From the NCBI GenBank assembly GCA_963575745.1, contig CAUYUJ010011225.1, positions 369,001 through 433,000 of the forward strand: a stretch of DNA of 64,000 bases. Direction: 5' to 3'. Made by a program: the position numbers and the translations under genes. This document shows positions 19,968 through 30,136 of the stretch, piece by piece (the first letter of the stretch is position 1; each line of letters begins with the position of its first letter). The DNA is from Prorocentrum cordatum. Taxonomy: Eukaryota; Sar; Dinophyceae; Prorocentrales; Prorocentraceae. The notes below the pieces were generated by a model. The model did not search any database. It was not told where the DNA came from and was given only the letters and a program-made list of their open reading frames with translations.

Positions 19968-20573
19968 TCACCAGGTCCCCGCCTGCGGCGAGCTCCAGCC
20001 CTTGGTCTTTCGGTCTTTCAACCCGCGCCGCGCAGTGGCGAGCTGATGGGCCGCCCGCGGCAGCCGTTCCAAGCAGTCTGCCAGCGTCCCGCTTCCGTGG
20101 TCATCCGTGACCTCCTCCGCCGCCAGCGCCCAGGAAGCCAGGAAAGCCGCGTGGCGGCGCGTGCTGGCCAGCTGCGCGCCCAGGCCACCAAAGCGGGTTG
20201 GGAGGCCCAGCAACTCCTTGGCTGAGTCGCCGAGGTCCCGCCCCAGCAGGTCCCGCCAGCAGCCCGCGAGTAGGTCGTCGTACTGCTCCGTCGCGGCGTC
20301 CGACGCGAGCTCTATTCGCAAGGAGTGCTGCCTTGCTGGGCCTGCGTAGGCGCGACAGAGGACTGCCGTCGCGTGCTTTTTGAGCCCAGCCTTGTGCAGC
20401 TTCTGAAGCTCTTGGTAAAGCATCTGAGGCTTCCTCCCAGCTTCGGCGAGGCTGTTCGCTGGCTCCCCAAGGGCTGCCGGCGCGCTGCTGTCGGCGTCGC
20501 CCGGCGGTCGCAGGTGCTTGCCGAGCACGGGCAAGCTGGGCACCCAGCAAGCCTGCAGCTCTCCCGTGAGCAC
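19968..20573 (-). pseudogene. Non-LTR element thumb/linker region
   Basis: This frame directly continues the reverse transcriptase after a frame change near 20575. It reads about 200 residues, with a helix-rich section and the motif LPTRFGGLG at residues 124-132. A P-x-R-x-GGLG signature is common downstream of the RT in non-LTR elements. The flanking sequence (HAAFLASWALA) also fits that family. It ends at 19968, after which the cysteine-rich and nuclease-like parts appear in other frames. It is part of the same decayed polyprotein, not a separate gene. Confidence 0.6.
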
Positions 20574-20574
20574 G

Positions 20575-21738
20575 GCCCGCCCTGCTGGGGACCAAGCAGC
20601 TGTCTTCGGGGTTCAGCCGCAACCCGAGGGGCTGTAGAGCTTGCTGCAGGGCTTGCAGTGTGAGAACAGCCAGCGCGGCCTCCACCACAAGGTAGGAATC
20701 GTCCAAGTAGCTGTACAGCTTCGCCTTTGGGTCCAAGCGGAGCAGCTCCTCGTAGAACCTGTCCAGGGCAACCCTCTGCGCCACGGAGAACGCAGCGGGC
20801 GACAAGGGGCCCTCCTGGTCGAACCCCTTCTCGCATTGAAGCGGGTGGAAAAGACCCCCCGCGTCGCGCCAGAGGTGTCTCGCTGGCTGTCCGTCCCGCG
20901 CAAGGAGAGCTGTCGCGGCCACCTCGTCTCGCTCTGCCATGGCCGCCAGGGCGGGCACCCGTTCCAGGGAGGGGAAGGCGGCCTCCAAGTCCAGCTTCAG
21001 GAAGACTGCCGTGGGCCTGGTTTCCGCCTGGGCCTCCAGCTTCCGCAGCAAGAGTTCGGTGCCGCCTGGCCTCCGGACCCTGTGCTGCCTGTCACCGGCT
21101 GCGGTCCGCAGTTGCTCCTTTCTGACCCGCGCCAGTGCTCGCAGACCTAGGCGGCGCACCGTGGAACCCACGATGAGGGGCCGTGCGTCGTCGCCTTCCT
21201 TGCGGAGCGCCGTGACCTCCCCAGTGCGGAGAACAGCCAGGGCCTCACCGGGCAGCATCCCGAAGGCGATCCACGATATCGCTTCAGAGAGCCATCCCAA
21301 CGTCTCGACGCACCGCTTCGTGTCTCCGAGGTGCTCCAAGCGGCAGCCTAGCAGCCCTGGCGCCGAGAGGCGGGGCGGCCTCCGCAGCAGTTTCACTGTC
21401 TCCTCCTGGACGCTTTCGAGGATCTCTGGCGGAGGCCGCGGGATGCCTTCCAACGACGGCGCGGGCTGAGCAGTCCCGCGGAAACACGCCTTGATCTTGT
21501 TCAAGGTGTCTGGAGTGCGCGGGGCCTGCTGGCCGTGGATCGCAACGCCCGACCTTCTTCTTAAGCTGCTGCCAAAGTGTGCACCCGCGCCGCCCTTTGC
21601 TTTTCGCTGTTCTTGGCGGCCGCCACTGGGATCTTCCACCTGTGCCGGACGGACGTCCAGAGCGCGTCGCCCTGGGCCCCCCCCAGAACCACGCGAGGCG
21701 CTCCTCAAGCAGCTCTGCACACGTCGCGGCTTCGTCAC
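20575..21738 (-). pseudogene. Non-LTR reverse transcriptase domain
   Basis: In the frame that opens at 21738, residues 122-382 carry the reverse-transcriptase fingers and palm. ARPLIVGST lies near residue 185, motif A KLDLEAAF has its aspartate at residue 250, GPLSPAAF lies near 310, and the catalytic motif YLDD is at 344-347 (20698-20709). YLDD replaces the commoner YADD. The metal-binding aspartates are all present, so the domain itself looks intact. After residue 382 the reading continues in another frame, from about 20575. Residues 1-100 of this frame also look out of phase with the upstream linker. An RT of this type would copy the element's RNA at the nicked target. Confidence 0.75.
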
Positions 21739-21782
21739 TGGTGCTGAGAAGGAGGAGGTCCAGCACTAAGATCAACTTCCAC

Positions 21783-22180
21783 TCATCCTTCGCTTCCCCG
21801 CGTTCCCGAGCGTGCTGGAGGACTTCCAAAGACTTCCTCGGCGCTCAAAGCATCGCCTCTCCCATGAGGCCGGAACTCCGCGCCCGGCGGCAGCCGGCCC
21901 TGCAGGCAGGTAGCGCACATCCAGCGATAACACGTGCGGTTGCCCCAGGCGCACAAACGCAACTCGCCTGTTTCAAACATCAGGCCACAAGACCTGCAGG
22001 CGGCCGGTCGCGCCGATGCTCCTTGCACATTGACCGACCAGATCGCTGCCCGAAGCTCGGATGCCAGCCAGGCGCTCGCATCCACCTCCATCGTGTCCTT
22101 CTGCTCCTCCCCGCCCGGCTCCTGGCGCTGCCGGCCGCCGGCTGCTTGCGCGCCTGCGGCCGCATGGGAAACGTCGACTT
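21783..22180 (-). pseudogene. Non-LTR element N-terminal zinc-finger region
   Basis: This minus-strand frame enters from the TCC array and becomes protein-like from about 22180. The cysteines lie in CRSCGLMFETGELRLC followed by CYRWMCATC (about 22000-21900), a CX2C...C...CX4CX2C arrangement that suggests zinc binding. Non-LTR elements use such fingers to bind nucleic acid. The frame ends at 21783, but the similarity to an element protein seems to continue in another frame from about 21825 (KDEWKLILVLDLLLLST). This indicates a frameshift. The boundaries are approximate. Confidence 0.55.
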
Positions 22181-22202
22181 CCATGGCGCGCCGCCCCCCG
22201 CG

Positions 22203-22655
22203 GAAGAGGAGGAGGGGAAGGGAGAAAGGAGGAAGAGGAGGAGGAGGAGGAGGAGGAGGAGGAGGAGGAGGAGGAGAAGGTGGAGGTGAAGGATGAGGAG
22301 GATGAGGAGGAGGAGGAGAGGAGAGGAGGAGGAGAGGAGGAGAGGAGGGGGAGGAGGAGGAGGAGGAGGAGGAGGAGGGGGAGGAGGGGAGGAGAGAGGA
22401 GGAGGAGGAGGAGGAGGGAGGAGGGGGGAGGAGGAGGAGGAGGAGGAGGACGAGAGGCGAGGACGAGGGGACGAGAGGAGGAGGAGGAGGAGGACGACGA
22501 GGAGGACGAGGAGGAGGAGGAGGAGGAGGAGGAGGAGGAGGAGGAGGAGGAAGAAGAAGAAGAAGAGGAGGAGGAGGAGGAGGAGGAGGAAAAGGAGGGG
22601 GAGGGTGAGGATCAGGACGAGGAGGAGGATGAGGAGGAGGAGGAGGAGGCCTCCT
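22203..22655. repeat. (GGA)n microsatellite
   Basis: About 450 bases of GGA with GAC, GAA and AGG interruptions. It abuts the 5' side of the non-LTR relic (which reads on the minus strand), so it may have replaced the element's 5' end. Confidence 0.96.
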
Positions 22656-22890
22656 TCGCGCGTGCGGTGTCGAGAGCCGTGCTCTAGCCCTGGTGGTAGT
22701 CGGCGCCCCAGGGGCCAAGGCCTCTTCAGCGGACGGGCTGTCTTTTCACCGCGCTCCTCCGTTTTCATCCGACGTTGCCTTCGGGGACTGCTTGCGGGCC
22801 CCAGGTGGGAGGTCGAAGCCTTTGGGCCGCGAGCTGAACAATGAACCTTGTGCGACCCCAATCATGAGAAAGCTTCCTACTGCACTCTAA

Positions 22891-23125
22891 GCCTCCTAGA
22901 TGGTGTCGGAGTAGATGGGGTCGGAGGATCGCCCCGCATCGCCGATGCATCGACGATGCAGCTCGATGTGAAGCCCGATTTGTTTTACGTCGATGTCGCC
23001 CATGCACCGCCGACGTCGACGATGCATCTCTGGTGCATCGCCGATGCATCGCCAATGCATCGCCGATGTATCGGCGATGCTGCGCGATCCCCTGACCCCA
23101 TCTACTCCGATCCCATCTAGGAGGC
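22891..23125. mobile_element. Foldback element, family II, copy 1
   Basis: The 235-bp unit has terminal inverted repeats of about 32 bp (22891-22922 and 23094-23125). They begin GCCTCCTAGATGG and continue TCGGAGTAGATGGGG, with three mismatches. The interior is packed with CATCGCCGATGCATCG-type palindromes, so the whole unit can fold. There is no coding capacity. Related copies are at 57723 and 58306. Confidence 0.85.
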
Positions 23126-23289
23126 ATATACATATAACGGCGCACCGGGTCCGGGGGCCCGGGGCCGGGACCTCGACCACAAATGTGCGCCCCGGGGGGC
23201 CCGGAGGCTCGTCGGACCGCCGGACGCCGTCCAAGATCGTTCGCAGGCGGCTTCGGAACGCGCTCCGATGGCTCCAGATGCCTTCCAAG

Positions 23290-24450
23290 ACGCCTGTCAT
23301 GACACCAAGAAGGTCCCAGAAGCCTCCAAGACGCTCCGAGAGGCAGCCCAAGAGAGGCCCAAGAAGCAAAAATCGTGTCATTCCTATGGGAAAACGTATA
23401 TTTTTCGCATGTTCGCCTCTTGGGTTTTCACCGCGTCCAAGACGGCCCAAGAGGCGCCCAAGACGGTCTACGAGGCCTCCGGGAGCGCTCCAAGGCTGCG
23501 CACGAGTGGCCCAGGACGGCCCTAAGACGGCCGAAGAGAGCCCCAAGACGAGGAGAAAGCAAATCTCGAATTCCGAGCTTCCGGCCCAAGAGGCTCCAGG
23601 AGGCGCCAAAATGCCGCCAAGAGGCGCCAAAAGGCTTCCAAAAGCACCCCAAGACGTTCCGAGAGGCACCCCAAGAGAGGTCCAAGAAACAATAATCGTG
23701 CCATTCCTATGGGAAAACGTATATTTTTCGCATGTTCGCATCTTGGGCTTTCACCGCGTCCAAGACGGCCCAAGAGGCCTCCAAGACGGCCTAGGAGGCC
23801 TCCGGGAGCGCTCCAAGGCTGCGCACGAGTGGCTCAGGACGGCCCCAAGACGGCCCAAGAGAACCCCAAGACGACTTCGAGAGGGGTCCCAGAAGGAGAA
23901 AGCCACTCTCGAATTCCGAGCTTCCGGCCCAACATATCCCAGGAGGCGCCAAAACGCCGCCCAGAGGCGCCAAAAGGCTTCCAAAATCAGCCCAAGACGT
24001 TCCGAGAGGCACCCCAAGAGAGGTCCAAGAAACAAAAATCGTGCCATTCCTATGGGAAAACGTATATTTTTCGCATGTTCGCATCTTGGGCTTTCACCGC
24101 GTCCAAGACGGCCCAAGAGGCCTCCAAGACCGCCCCAAGACGGCCCAAGAAGCTTCCAAGAGGGCCCCAGGACAGCCCAAGAGGGCCCCAAGACGGCCCA
24201 AGAGGCGCCCAAGATGGCCCAAGAGGGCCCCAAGACGGGCCCAAGAGGGGGCCCAGAGGGGGACCACGAACCGCAAGCTCGAGCCTTCCGCCCCAAGAGG
24301 CCGCCAGGAGGCCCCAAGGAGGCCCCTCAAGAGGCCCCAGGAGACCCCCAAGAGGCCCAAAGGAGGCCCCGAGAAGCCCCAAATCGGCCCCCAAAATACT
24401 TCGAACCTGCTTCCAGGAGGCCCCCGACAGGTTCAGAGGCTCCCGAGAAG
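23290..24450 (-). repeat. Higher-order CCAAGACGGCC minisatellite with three 0.33-kb repeats
   Basis: A degenerate CCAAGAGG/CCAAGACGG minisatellite, the reverse complement of the CTTGGG type. Inside it, three larger units each contain GGGAAAACGTATATTTTTCG, at about 23390, 23712 and 24057, spaced 322 and 345 bp apart. Long frames through it are artefacts of the short unit. Confidence 0.85.
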
Positions 24451-24609
24451 CTACGTCAAACTCCCAGCGAGCGGCCGGACGAGGCCCCCCACAAAATCAC
24501 CCCACAAAATCACAAGAGGGTTCCAGTATTTGTATCCTTCAGCGCTCTCTGGCCTTCTTCCCCCTGCCCCCTTCCCTGCGACTTTCGTTGACTCAAGCTC
24601 GCCTCCTAG

Positions 24610-24649
24610 CTAGAACCTAAGCGCGCGCGAAGCGCGCGCGTGGTTCTAG
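24610..24649. repeat. GC-alternating hairpin
   Basis: The outer arms CTAGAACC and GGTTCTAG enclose two GCGCGCGC tracts around a GAA loop. The alternating purine-pyrimidine arms could adopt Z-DNA or a cruciform. It marks the right edge of the CCAAGACGG region. Confidence 0.85.
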
Positions 24650-25190
24650 TGTATATGTCAATGGGCGCATTGCGTGTAGTGCGTATTGCCGGGCGTTGCT
24701 TGGCACTGCTTGGCATTTTGATTGGCATTTTGAATGGCATGTTGATTGCCACTCTGCGGATGTTTTGTTGGCGTGGCGCGGCATTGCACAGCATTGTTTG
24801 GCACTGCGCGGCGTTGCGCCTTGCGTTGCGTCGCATGGTTTTGCACGGTTTGGCGCTTCGCATTGCCTTGGGCTGCCCAGCGCGGCGTGACGAGGCAGCA
24901 AGCAACCAGGACCAAAGATCCGAGCAGCCAATGGCCCAGAAACCGAGGAACCAAGAGCGAACAACCAAAGCGCCAGCACCCCGGAACCCTGGAACGAAAC
25001 CCAAGGAGCCGCGGAACCGGGACCCGAGGGAGCCAAGCAGCCCAGGAACCAAGACCGAGGAGGAACCCAGGAAGCGCGGCACCAACGCCAACGAGCCAAG
25101 GCCACGGAACCAAGAAATCCAGGCCAGGGAACTAGAGAAAATTCGCGTGACGTCTTGTATCAAAGATGGAAGAACCGCGCAAACGCAGAT
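24650..25190. other. Short degenerate repeats, no gene recognised
   Basis: TTGGCATTTTGATTGGCATT and GCGTTGCGCCTTGCGTTGCG words fill the left half. GGAACC and CCAAGA words fill the right. Open frames are compositional. Confidence 0.5.
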
Positions 25191-25336
25191 GTTTGGCCTT
25201 CCGCGCGGATTTCTTGGACCCGCGCTGGGGCTCCCCCCGGTGGCGCCTCCTGCGCCGCCCCTGGCACGGCCCGCGCGCCAGGGAGGGGGTGGGGTCCAGC
25301 GCAGATCCAAGAAATCCGCACGGAGCGCCAACAGTT
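25191..25336. mobile_element. Inverted-repeat element, family III, copy 2
   Basis: 146 bp. The left end is TTCCGCGCGGATTTCTTGG and the right end GATCCAAGAAATCCGCACGG. The interior matches 2652-2789, including GGCCCGCGCGCCAGGGAGGG. No coding capacity. Confidence 0.75.
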
Positions 25337-26865
25337 CATGTTTATACAATTGTTTCCCTTCGATTGGAAAGAAGGACAGCCATGGAACCCCAGGGGAACC
25401 CAGCGACGACCGTGCCTTGCCCCCACCGGTTCTTTAACAACACGCAGGGGACCCCAGGGGAAGCCCTCTTATGGGGTAAAGCGACACATCGTCGGAGGCC
25501 CTGGGGCTGGGCAGCTACGGTCGGAACCGATGGCAGGGAGGGGTGCCATTCCCAGGGGCACCCCTGCAGCTGTGCCTCGTCGGTCCATCCTTCACCGCTC
25601 TCGCTGGCCCAGCCCCGCTCGAGAAGCGTGTGGGCAGGGCCCCCCAAGGCCCTTGTACCTTTATCGTGCACCCTGCCTAATGATCAGCTTTTACTGCAGG
25701 GGCCCACGGGCCAAATACGAAGACGAACGCACGTCGCCGCATGTGTGCCTGCGGATCGCATGCGCGCCCGCGTGCGGCTCTCTCCCCTGGGTGCAGGCGG
25801 CCCGCCCTCGGGCAAGCTGGGGGAGCCCGTCTTCATCCAGCCCTCCTGGGGGGGCTTCGCGCCCGGGGGCCAGGCGGTGCCCGGCCTGGAGATGCGGCAG
25901 GCTTCGGGCGCAAACCGTGCGAGCCTTGCGTACCCTTTCTCGTCCGTCTTCAGAGCGCCCTGGCGCGCGCCAGCGTCGGGTACCCGATACTCGATGAGAC
26001 AAGCGCCGATTCAGCGTCGATTCGCGTCTAGCTTGCGTGGACCTTGCGTCGATGTGGATTCGTGTCGATGAACGTCGATTCGCGTCAACCAGCATCGATT
26101 CGCAAGAGCCAACATGATGCCACGGGACGCTCCCCTGAATCGGGCGAAGAGAAGAATGCACACGCACGTCTCTGCCAGGCTCATCCTGGGCCCAGGCTGG
26201 GCCTGGCCATCATCGGTGTATGTGCATGGTTCTCTCTCCTCTAAGACAAGATTGATGACGATTGAGAGATATCTGGTGGTCGTGTTTACGCGGCGGCGCC
26301 AAGGATGATGATTGGAGATACGGGCCCTTGGCCGAGAGCCTGCTCTTAGCTCGTTCCCTCCCGCCCGCGTCGGGCGCGCGCCTGGACGGTCGGCGGACCA
26401 GACGGAGCCGAAGCGAAGTGGAAGCCGAAGATTCGGAAACTATTTTGTGAACCGTTCTCCCCACACTCTTTTATTCACCGTCGTCCTGCACTGCATTCCA
26501 CGAAGGCGTGGACGGGCCTCTCGGCCTTCACCACGGGGCGCTGCCCAGTGTACACGGTGGCGCCGGCGCCGTCGCTCAGCCTCCTGAGGTGCCTCGGGGA
26601 GCAGGGCGGCTCGGGCCGGTGATCCCGAGGGGACACCTCGAGGAGAGTGACGCCGTGACGCAGCGAAGGAGAGCTCAGCCTCGCAGCTTCCGGGGGGGGC
26701 ACAGGCTCGAGGCTTGGAGGTGCAGAGTTTGCACCGGGCGGCTTCTCGGCGGTTTGCCAGCCTCGAGATGGCTTCCAGCAGCTGCGCCTCGCCGAGAGCG
26801 TTCCGGGGGCGCCCGGAACGTCCAGAAGGGCCGCCGGACGCCCGAGTTGTGGCCCGAGAACTAGC
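25337..26865. other. No gene recognised; weakly protein-like segment
   Basis: About 1.5 kb with no repeat shared elsewhere, except short GTCGATTCGCGTC words at 25985-26110. A plus-strand frame near 25770-25930 has protein-like composition (KLGEPVFIQPSWGGF), but no start, stop or domain supports a gene. It may be an exon or a fossil. Confidence 0.4.
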
Positions 26866-26867
26866 CC

Positions 26868-27064
26868 AACTCGTTGGATACCAGCTTTATCGGTCGCGAT
26901 CGGCAGTGACCGATCGGCACGCCAAATCGGTCACGACCGATCTCGATCGATTCCAAAATCGGCCTCGACCAGTCGCGACCGATCGCGGCCGATCGGTCGC
27001 GACCGATTCTGAAGCGAATTGGTCGCGACCGATACCGGAATTGGAAGCAAAATCGGTAGGGACC
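26868..27064 (-). repeat. GGTCGCGACC palindrome-rich dispersed repeat, copy 2
   Basis: The reverse orientation of 2847-3045. It begins CAACTCGTTGGATACCAG and ends AAGCAAAATCGGTAGGGACC. TCGGTCGCGACCGAT palindromes recur throughout. Confidence 0.75.
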
Positions 27065-27066
27065 GA

Positions 27067-27193
27067 GCCTCCTCCTGCTCCTCCTGCTCCTCCTCCTCCT
27101 CCTGCTCCTCCTGCTCCTCCTCCTCCTCCTCCTCCTCCTCCTCATCCTCTTCCTCCTCCTCCTCCTCCTCCTCCTCCTGCTCCTCCTCCCCCT
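27067..27193. repeat. (CCT)n microsatellite
   Basis: CCT units with CTG and CAT interruptions, directly joined to the preceding palindrome-rich repeat. Confidence 0.95.
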
Positions 27194-27219
27194 CTCCTGG
27201 GGGCCACCAAGAGACGGGG

Positions 27220-27390
27220 GCTCAGGGCGGTGAGCTGCGGCAGTGGGGGCGTTGGTCAGGGAATGTACCCATGAGGCCGCAGACCCTGGAGGGCCACCAG
27301 GTCCACCCAGACACGGGGGCATGGGGCGGTGAGCTACGGTGGGGGCGTTGGTGAAGGAATGTGCCCATGAGGCTGCAGACCCTGGAGGGT
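27220..27390 (+). repeat. Tandem duplication, 89-bp unit
   Basis: Two units carry GCGGTGAGCTRCGG (27237 and 27326), GGGGGCGTTGGT and CAGACCCTGGAGGG. Related single copies lie at 42745-42895 and 51965-52105. Confidence 0.8.
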
Positions 27391-27515
27391 TGGGTTTCTT
27401 GGCATCGCTCGGACGTGTGCGTTTCTCTCGGGGAGGACCATAGAGGACCATCCTTGATCATCGAGCCAAGAAACCACGCACTAAGCCGAACCATGGACGG
27501 GGAATGGACGTTCGA
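27388..27515 (+). repeat. Dispersed repeat K (GCATCGCTCGGACGTGTGC), copy 1
   Basis: It shares GGCATCGCTCGGACGTGTGC, CATCCTTGATCAT and GGGAATGGACGT with 49008-49160 and 55572-55695. Confidence 0.75.
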
Positions 27516-27808
27516 GCTAGTGTAAGTTATTTCATGATGGCGACAGTGACATCCATGGCCAGCCCTCGTTTGGAATTCCACCGGCTTCTAGGCCCTGGGC
27601 TCCTTAATTAATCAAAGGTTCCCGATCCAATGCCCTCACCGCACTCCCGGGGAAGGGGTCCGGGAGCTCTGAGTGTGAGGGGGGGAGGCCCTCGTCGCTC
27701 CCGCTGGATTCGCCTTGAAACCATACCCCCAGAGAGGTCGGGTGAGTAGCAGTATCGGTACCTTTTGGTTTCCCCAGCTCTGGGGCCGCAGGTGAGAAAT
27801 ATACACAT

Positions 27809-27978
27809 CGGCGTGTGTCAGGGGCTGGGGGCGGGGGCAGGGGGGTAGGCTTCTTAAAAGTACCCCTGCTTCTTTGAAGGCGTGGGCCTCATCTGTAGAT
27901 GTAGGGCCAGCGCCGGTGACGAAGCAGCCTCCTTCTAAGAAGCCCTCCCCCTTCCGACCACCTCCTTGTGCGCGCCGC
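27809..27978. mobile_element. Nested foldback element, family IV, copy 1
   Basis: About 170 bp. The outer arms CGGCGTGTGTCAGG and TGCGCGCCGC are imperfectly inverted. The next arms are GGTAGGCTTCTTAAAAG and CTTCTAAGAAGCCCTCC. An inner GGGCCTCATCTGTAGATG-type segment lies between. Better-conserved copies are at 51321 and 55736. Confidence 0.75.
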
Positions 27979-28630
27979 TACAAGAGATGCCAATGCTACT
28001 GCAGTTCCCTTGTCTTGGAGCCCTCTGGCGGTCTGAGGTGGTCCAGCACTGGATCCGGCCAGCAGGAAGGGTAGGGCAGGTTCGAGGTTCTGGGCTCGGG
28101 GAGTTGTGCTACCTTCTTCGGCGTCCCGGGGCCGTTTTCGGGCCCCGGTGCAATGACAAACTGATCCCGGTGAAACTGCACCAGATGGGCCCCAGGAGGG
28201 GTCTGGGAGCCAACTTTGGGAGCGGATCTGGCCTCATCCCCCCTCCTGGCCGATGTCGCAGGGTCTCAACCAGTTCAGACCCCCCGGCCGCCTCCAAGAT
28301 GCCGATGCCGCCATTGTTCCCGCATCGCCTCGGCTCGGTTCGCCTCGAAGTTTTGGTCAGAGCGAACCCCTGGAGAGGTCCAGGGAGCAGCGGTTTGGGC
28401 ACCTAGCTGTCCCTCCAGGAGAGTGGTGCCGTCACGCCTCTCCGCGCAGTCGAGCGACTCGATCGGGAATCTGATCTTCTTGACGACGGGGTTCTGAGAT
28501 GCCTTGGTCGAGTGCTAACTCTTTTTAGGTAGTGGAAGCCTCTTGGCCTTCCGCTTTGCCACCCTGGCTTTCCCCAGCGCTACGGCATGGGGAGAAGGGG
28601 CAAGGTGCCCCCGCCCGTATGGGTTGCTTC
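27979..28630. other. No gene recognised
   Basis: GC-rich, apparently single-copy sequence. Open frames on both strands without domains. Confidence 0.45.
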
Positions 28631-28631
28631 T

Positions 28632-29233
28632 TCAGCGCAAGGCCCCCGTTCGCCATTCTTTCAAGCGAAGCACAAATAAACGTACGTGCTTGGCGCAGGG
28701 CGAGCGATGTGGTGCATGCGTGGAGAACGAAGAATTCAGCCAGTTTCTCCGTGTGCGGTGCGCCAGTAGTCTGGGCCCAGGGCGGCATCCAAGTTTGAAG
28801 CCATCCGACGGGTTCATCGTACTACTGCGCGCCACGCTGATATTTTGCTCCAAGTCATCTCTCGAAGGCGCGTTTAGCGCACTCAGTTCATCCCAAATTA
28901 GGATGCGACTGGAGCGTCTGCTCAAGGTTGCTGTGCAAGGCTGAGGTGCCGAGGATGCGACTGGAGCGTTTTGCTCAGGTGATCGGGTGCTGTCTCAATA
29001 TGACCAGCACCCGACTCACGTCAGTACGTCAGTACTACGAATACCTAAGTTCTCCAGTGCGTTTCGCATTCTACTGCAAAAAGAAGCGGCATGCAGCATT
29101 CCCACCCTTCTGCACGTTCCATCCATGCTGGTGCGTTCCTTGGCAGGGTCTGTTCTTTGAGTGGACAAGGAGTTTGAAACTGCGCAGCGAAGTGCTTAAT
29201 CTTTCGTGCCAAGTCGCTCCACGTCGAACCCAA
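28632..29233 (-). pseudogene. Possible decayed coding sequence
   Basis: Two consecutive minus-strand frames (29233-29045 and 28925-28632) have mixed protein-like composition, unlike the GC-driven frames nearby. The second contains RILIWDELSA, which vaguely recalls a Walker B helicase strand, but there is no Walker A or any other helicase motif. A stop and a phase change separate the two. A tandem ATGCGACTGGAGCGT duplication at 28902-28975 lies inside. The plus strand is also open here, so even the strand is uncertain. I treat it as a possible relic only. Confidence 0.2.
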
Positions 29234-30070
29234 AACGTGATGGACGCCGTCGAGAATTACGCGCGGCCTTCCGCCACGAACGACGCCCCCGATGGGAACG
29301 CACAGCCCATCTGGGACCCCGCTTTGGAAGAGACTTGGACGACCAGGTCGAAGCTTAAGTCCCTGTCTGGACTCCCCGTGATACTATCATGTCCCCTGCA
29401 GCCCCTCTCATACGTTGGCTGCGCTTACGGGCGGGAAATCAGAACGGGCGGGCCTCCTGAGAAGGCCTGGAAGACCCCTGGCCTCCTGAGAAGTTTCCTC
29501 CTCGGCCTTCTTTCACCCAAGGCGCAGAGCACTCCTCCGAAGGCCAGAGGGCTTCTCAGAAGCCCCCGGCCGCCTTCCGAGAGGGCTCTCTCCTCCTCGC
29601 ACCCCCCCCCCCCTCGCTCGCCGCCGATCCTGTCCTCCGCGCCCCTGCACCAGCTCGGGACAGCCGGAGGTGTCTCCTCTTTTGGGGGGGGGGCGGCCGG
29701 GCACGGACCTCGGCGGCGTGTGCGCGTGGCTGCTGCCGAGCACGTCTCGGCCGAGCTCCGTCGTGCTCGGGGTGCCAGGGGCCTCCGAGGCTGGGAGCTG
29801 TCCATCGCCGCCGCCCGGGCGATCGATCCATCTTCGGGGACCTCGGTAGGCGGTGAATCTGGATGCTTTCGGGGCCCCTGGGGCCGAAAAGTGTAGGTAC
29901 ATCCGCCGCCCGCTGGGGGCCCAGGACGTCTGTCCCCCCGGCGGTGGGCCCGAGGACCCTGCGCGTGCGCGCGTCCGGCGGCCCGCCAGGTGTGGGCGTT
30001 GGTCCGAGGAGATCGCGGCCTTCTGTTTCAGCAGGGGAGCGATTGGCTGGGAACACCAGGGGCAGGGTAA
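29234..30070. other. No gene recognised
   Basis: A GC-rich stretch with CCTTCTGAGAAGC-like words at 29450-29590, also seen near 46550. Frames are open on both strands. Confidence 0.45.
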
Positions 30071-30073
30071 GGA

Positions 30074-30136
30074 GAGGGAGGAGGAGGAGGAGGAGGAGGA
30101 GGAGGAGGAGGAGGAGGAGGAGGAGGAGGAGGAGGG
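30074..30136. repeat. (GGA)n microsatellite
   Basis: About 60 bases of GGA. Confidence 0.97.

Larger units (their letters stand above)
19240..22180 (-). mobile_element. Decayed non-LTR retrotransposon
   Basis: Read on the minus strand the order is: cysteine-rich finger (about 22000-21895), linker, reverse transcriptase (about 21390-20580), thumb-like region with an LPTRFGGLG motif (about 20200), a second cysteine patch (about 19920), and a PD-(D/E)XK-like nuclease segment (about 19600-19430). A helix-rich C-terminus ends near 19240. This resembles site-specific-type non-LTR elements that have an N-terminal finger and a restriction-like endonuclease. At least four frame changes interrupt it, so it is inactive unless some are assembly errors. 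The start of the 5' end is unclear because a (TCC)n array adjoins it. Confidence 0.75.

Noticed and set aside
18826-19971. 381-codon minus-strand ORF as a separate gene
   Set aside because: It overlaps the non-LTR element's C-terminal region in the wrong phase; protein-like motifs occur in the other frames.
23290-24620. Long Arg/Pro/Lys-rich ORFs on the plus strand
   Set aside because: They are translations of the CCAAGACGGCC minisatellite and its super-units.
28632-28925. PIF1/Helitron-like helicase fragment (RILIWDELSA)
   Set aside because: Only a Walker B-like strand is visible; no Walker A or other helicase motifs, and the opposite strand is also open.
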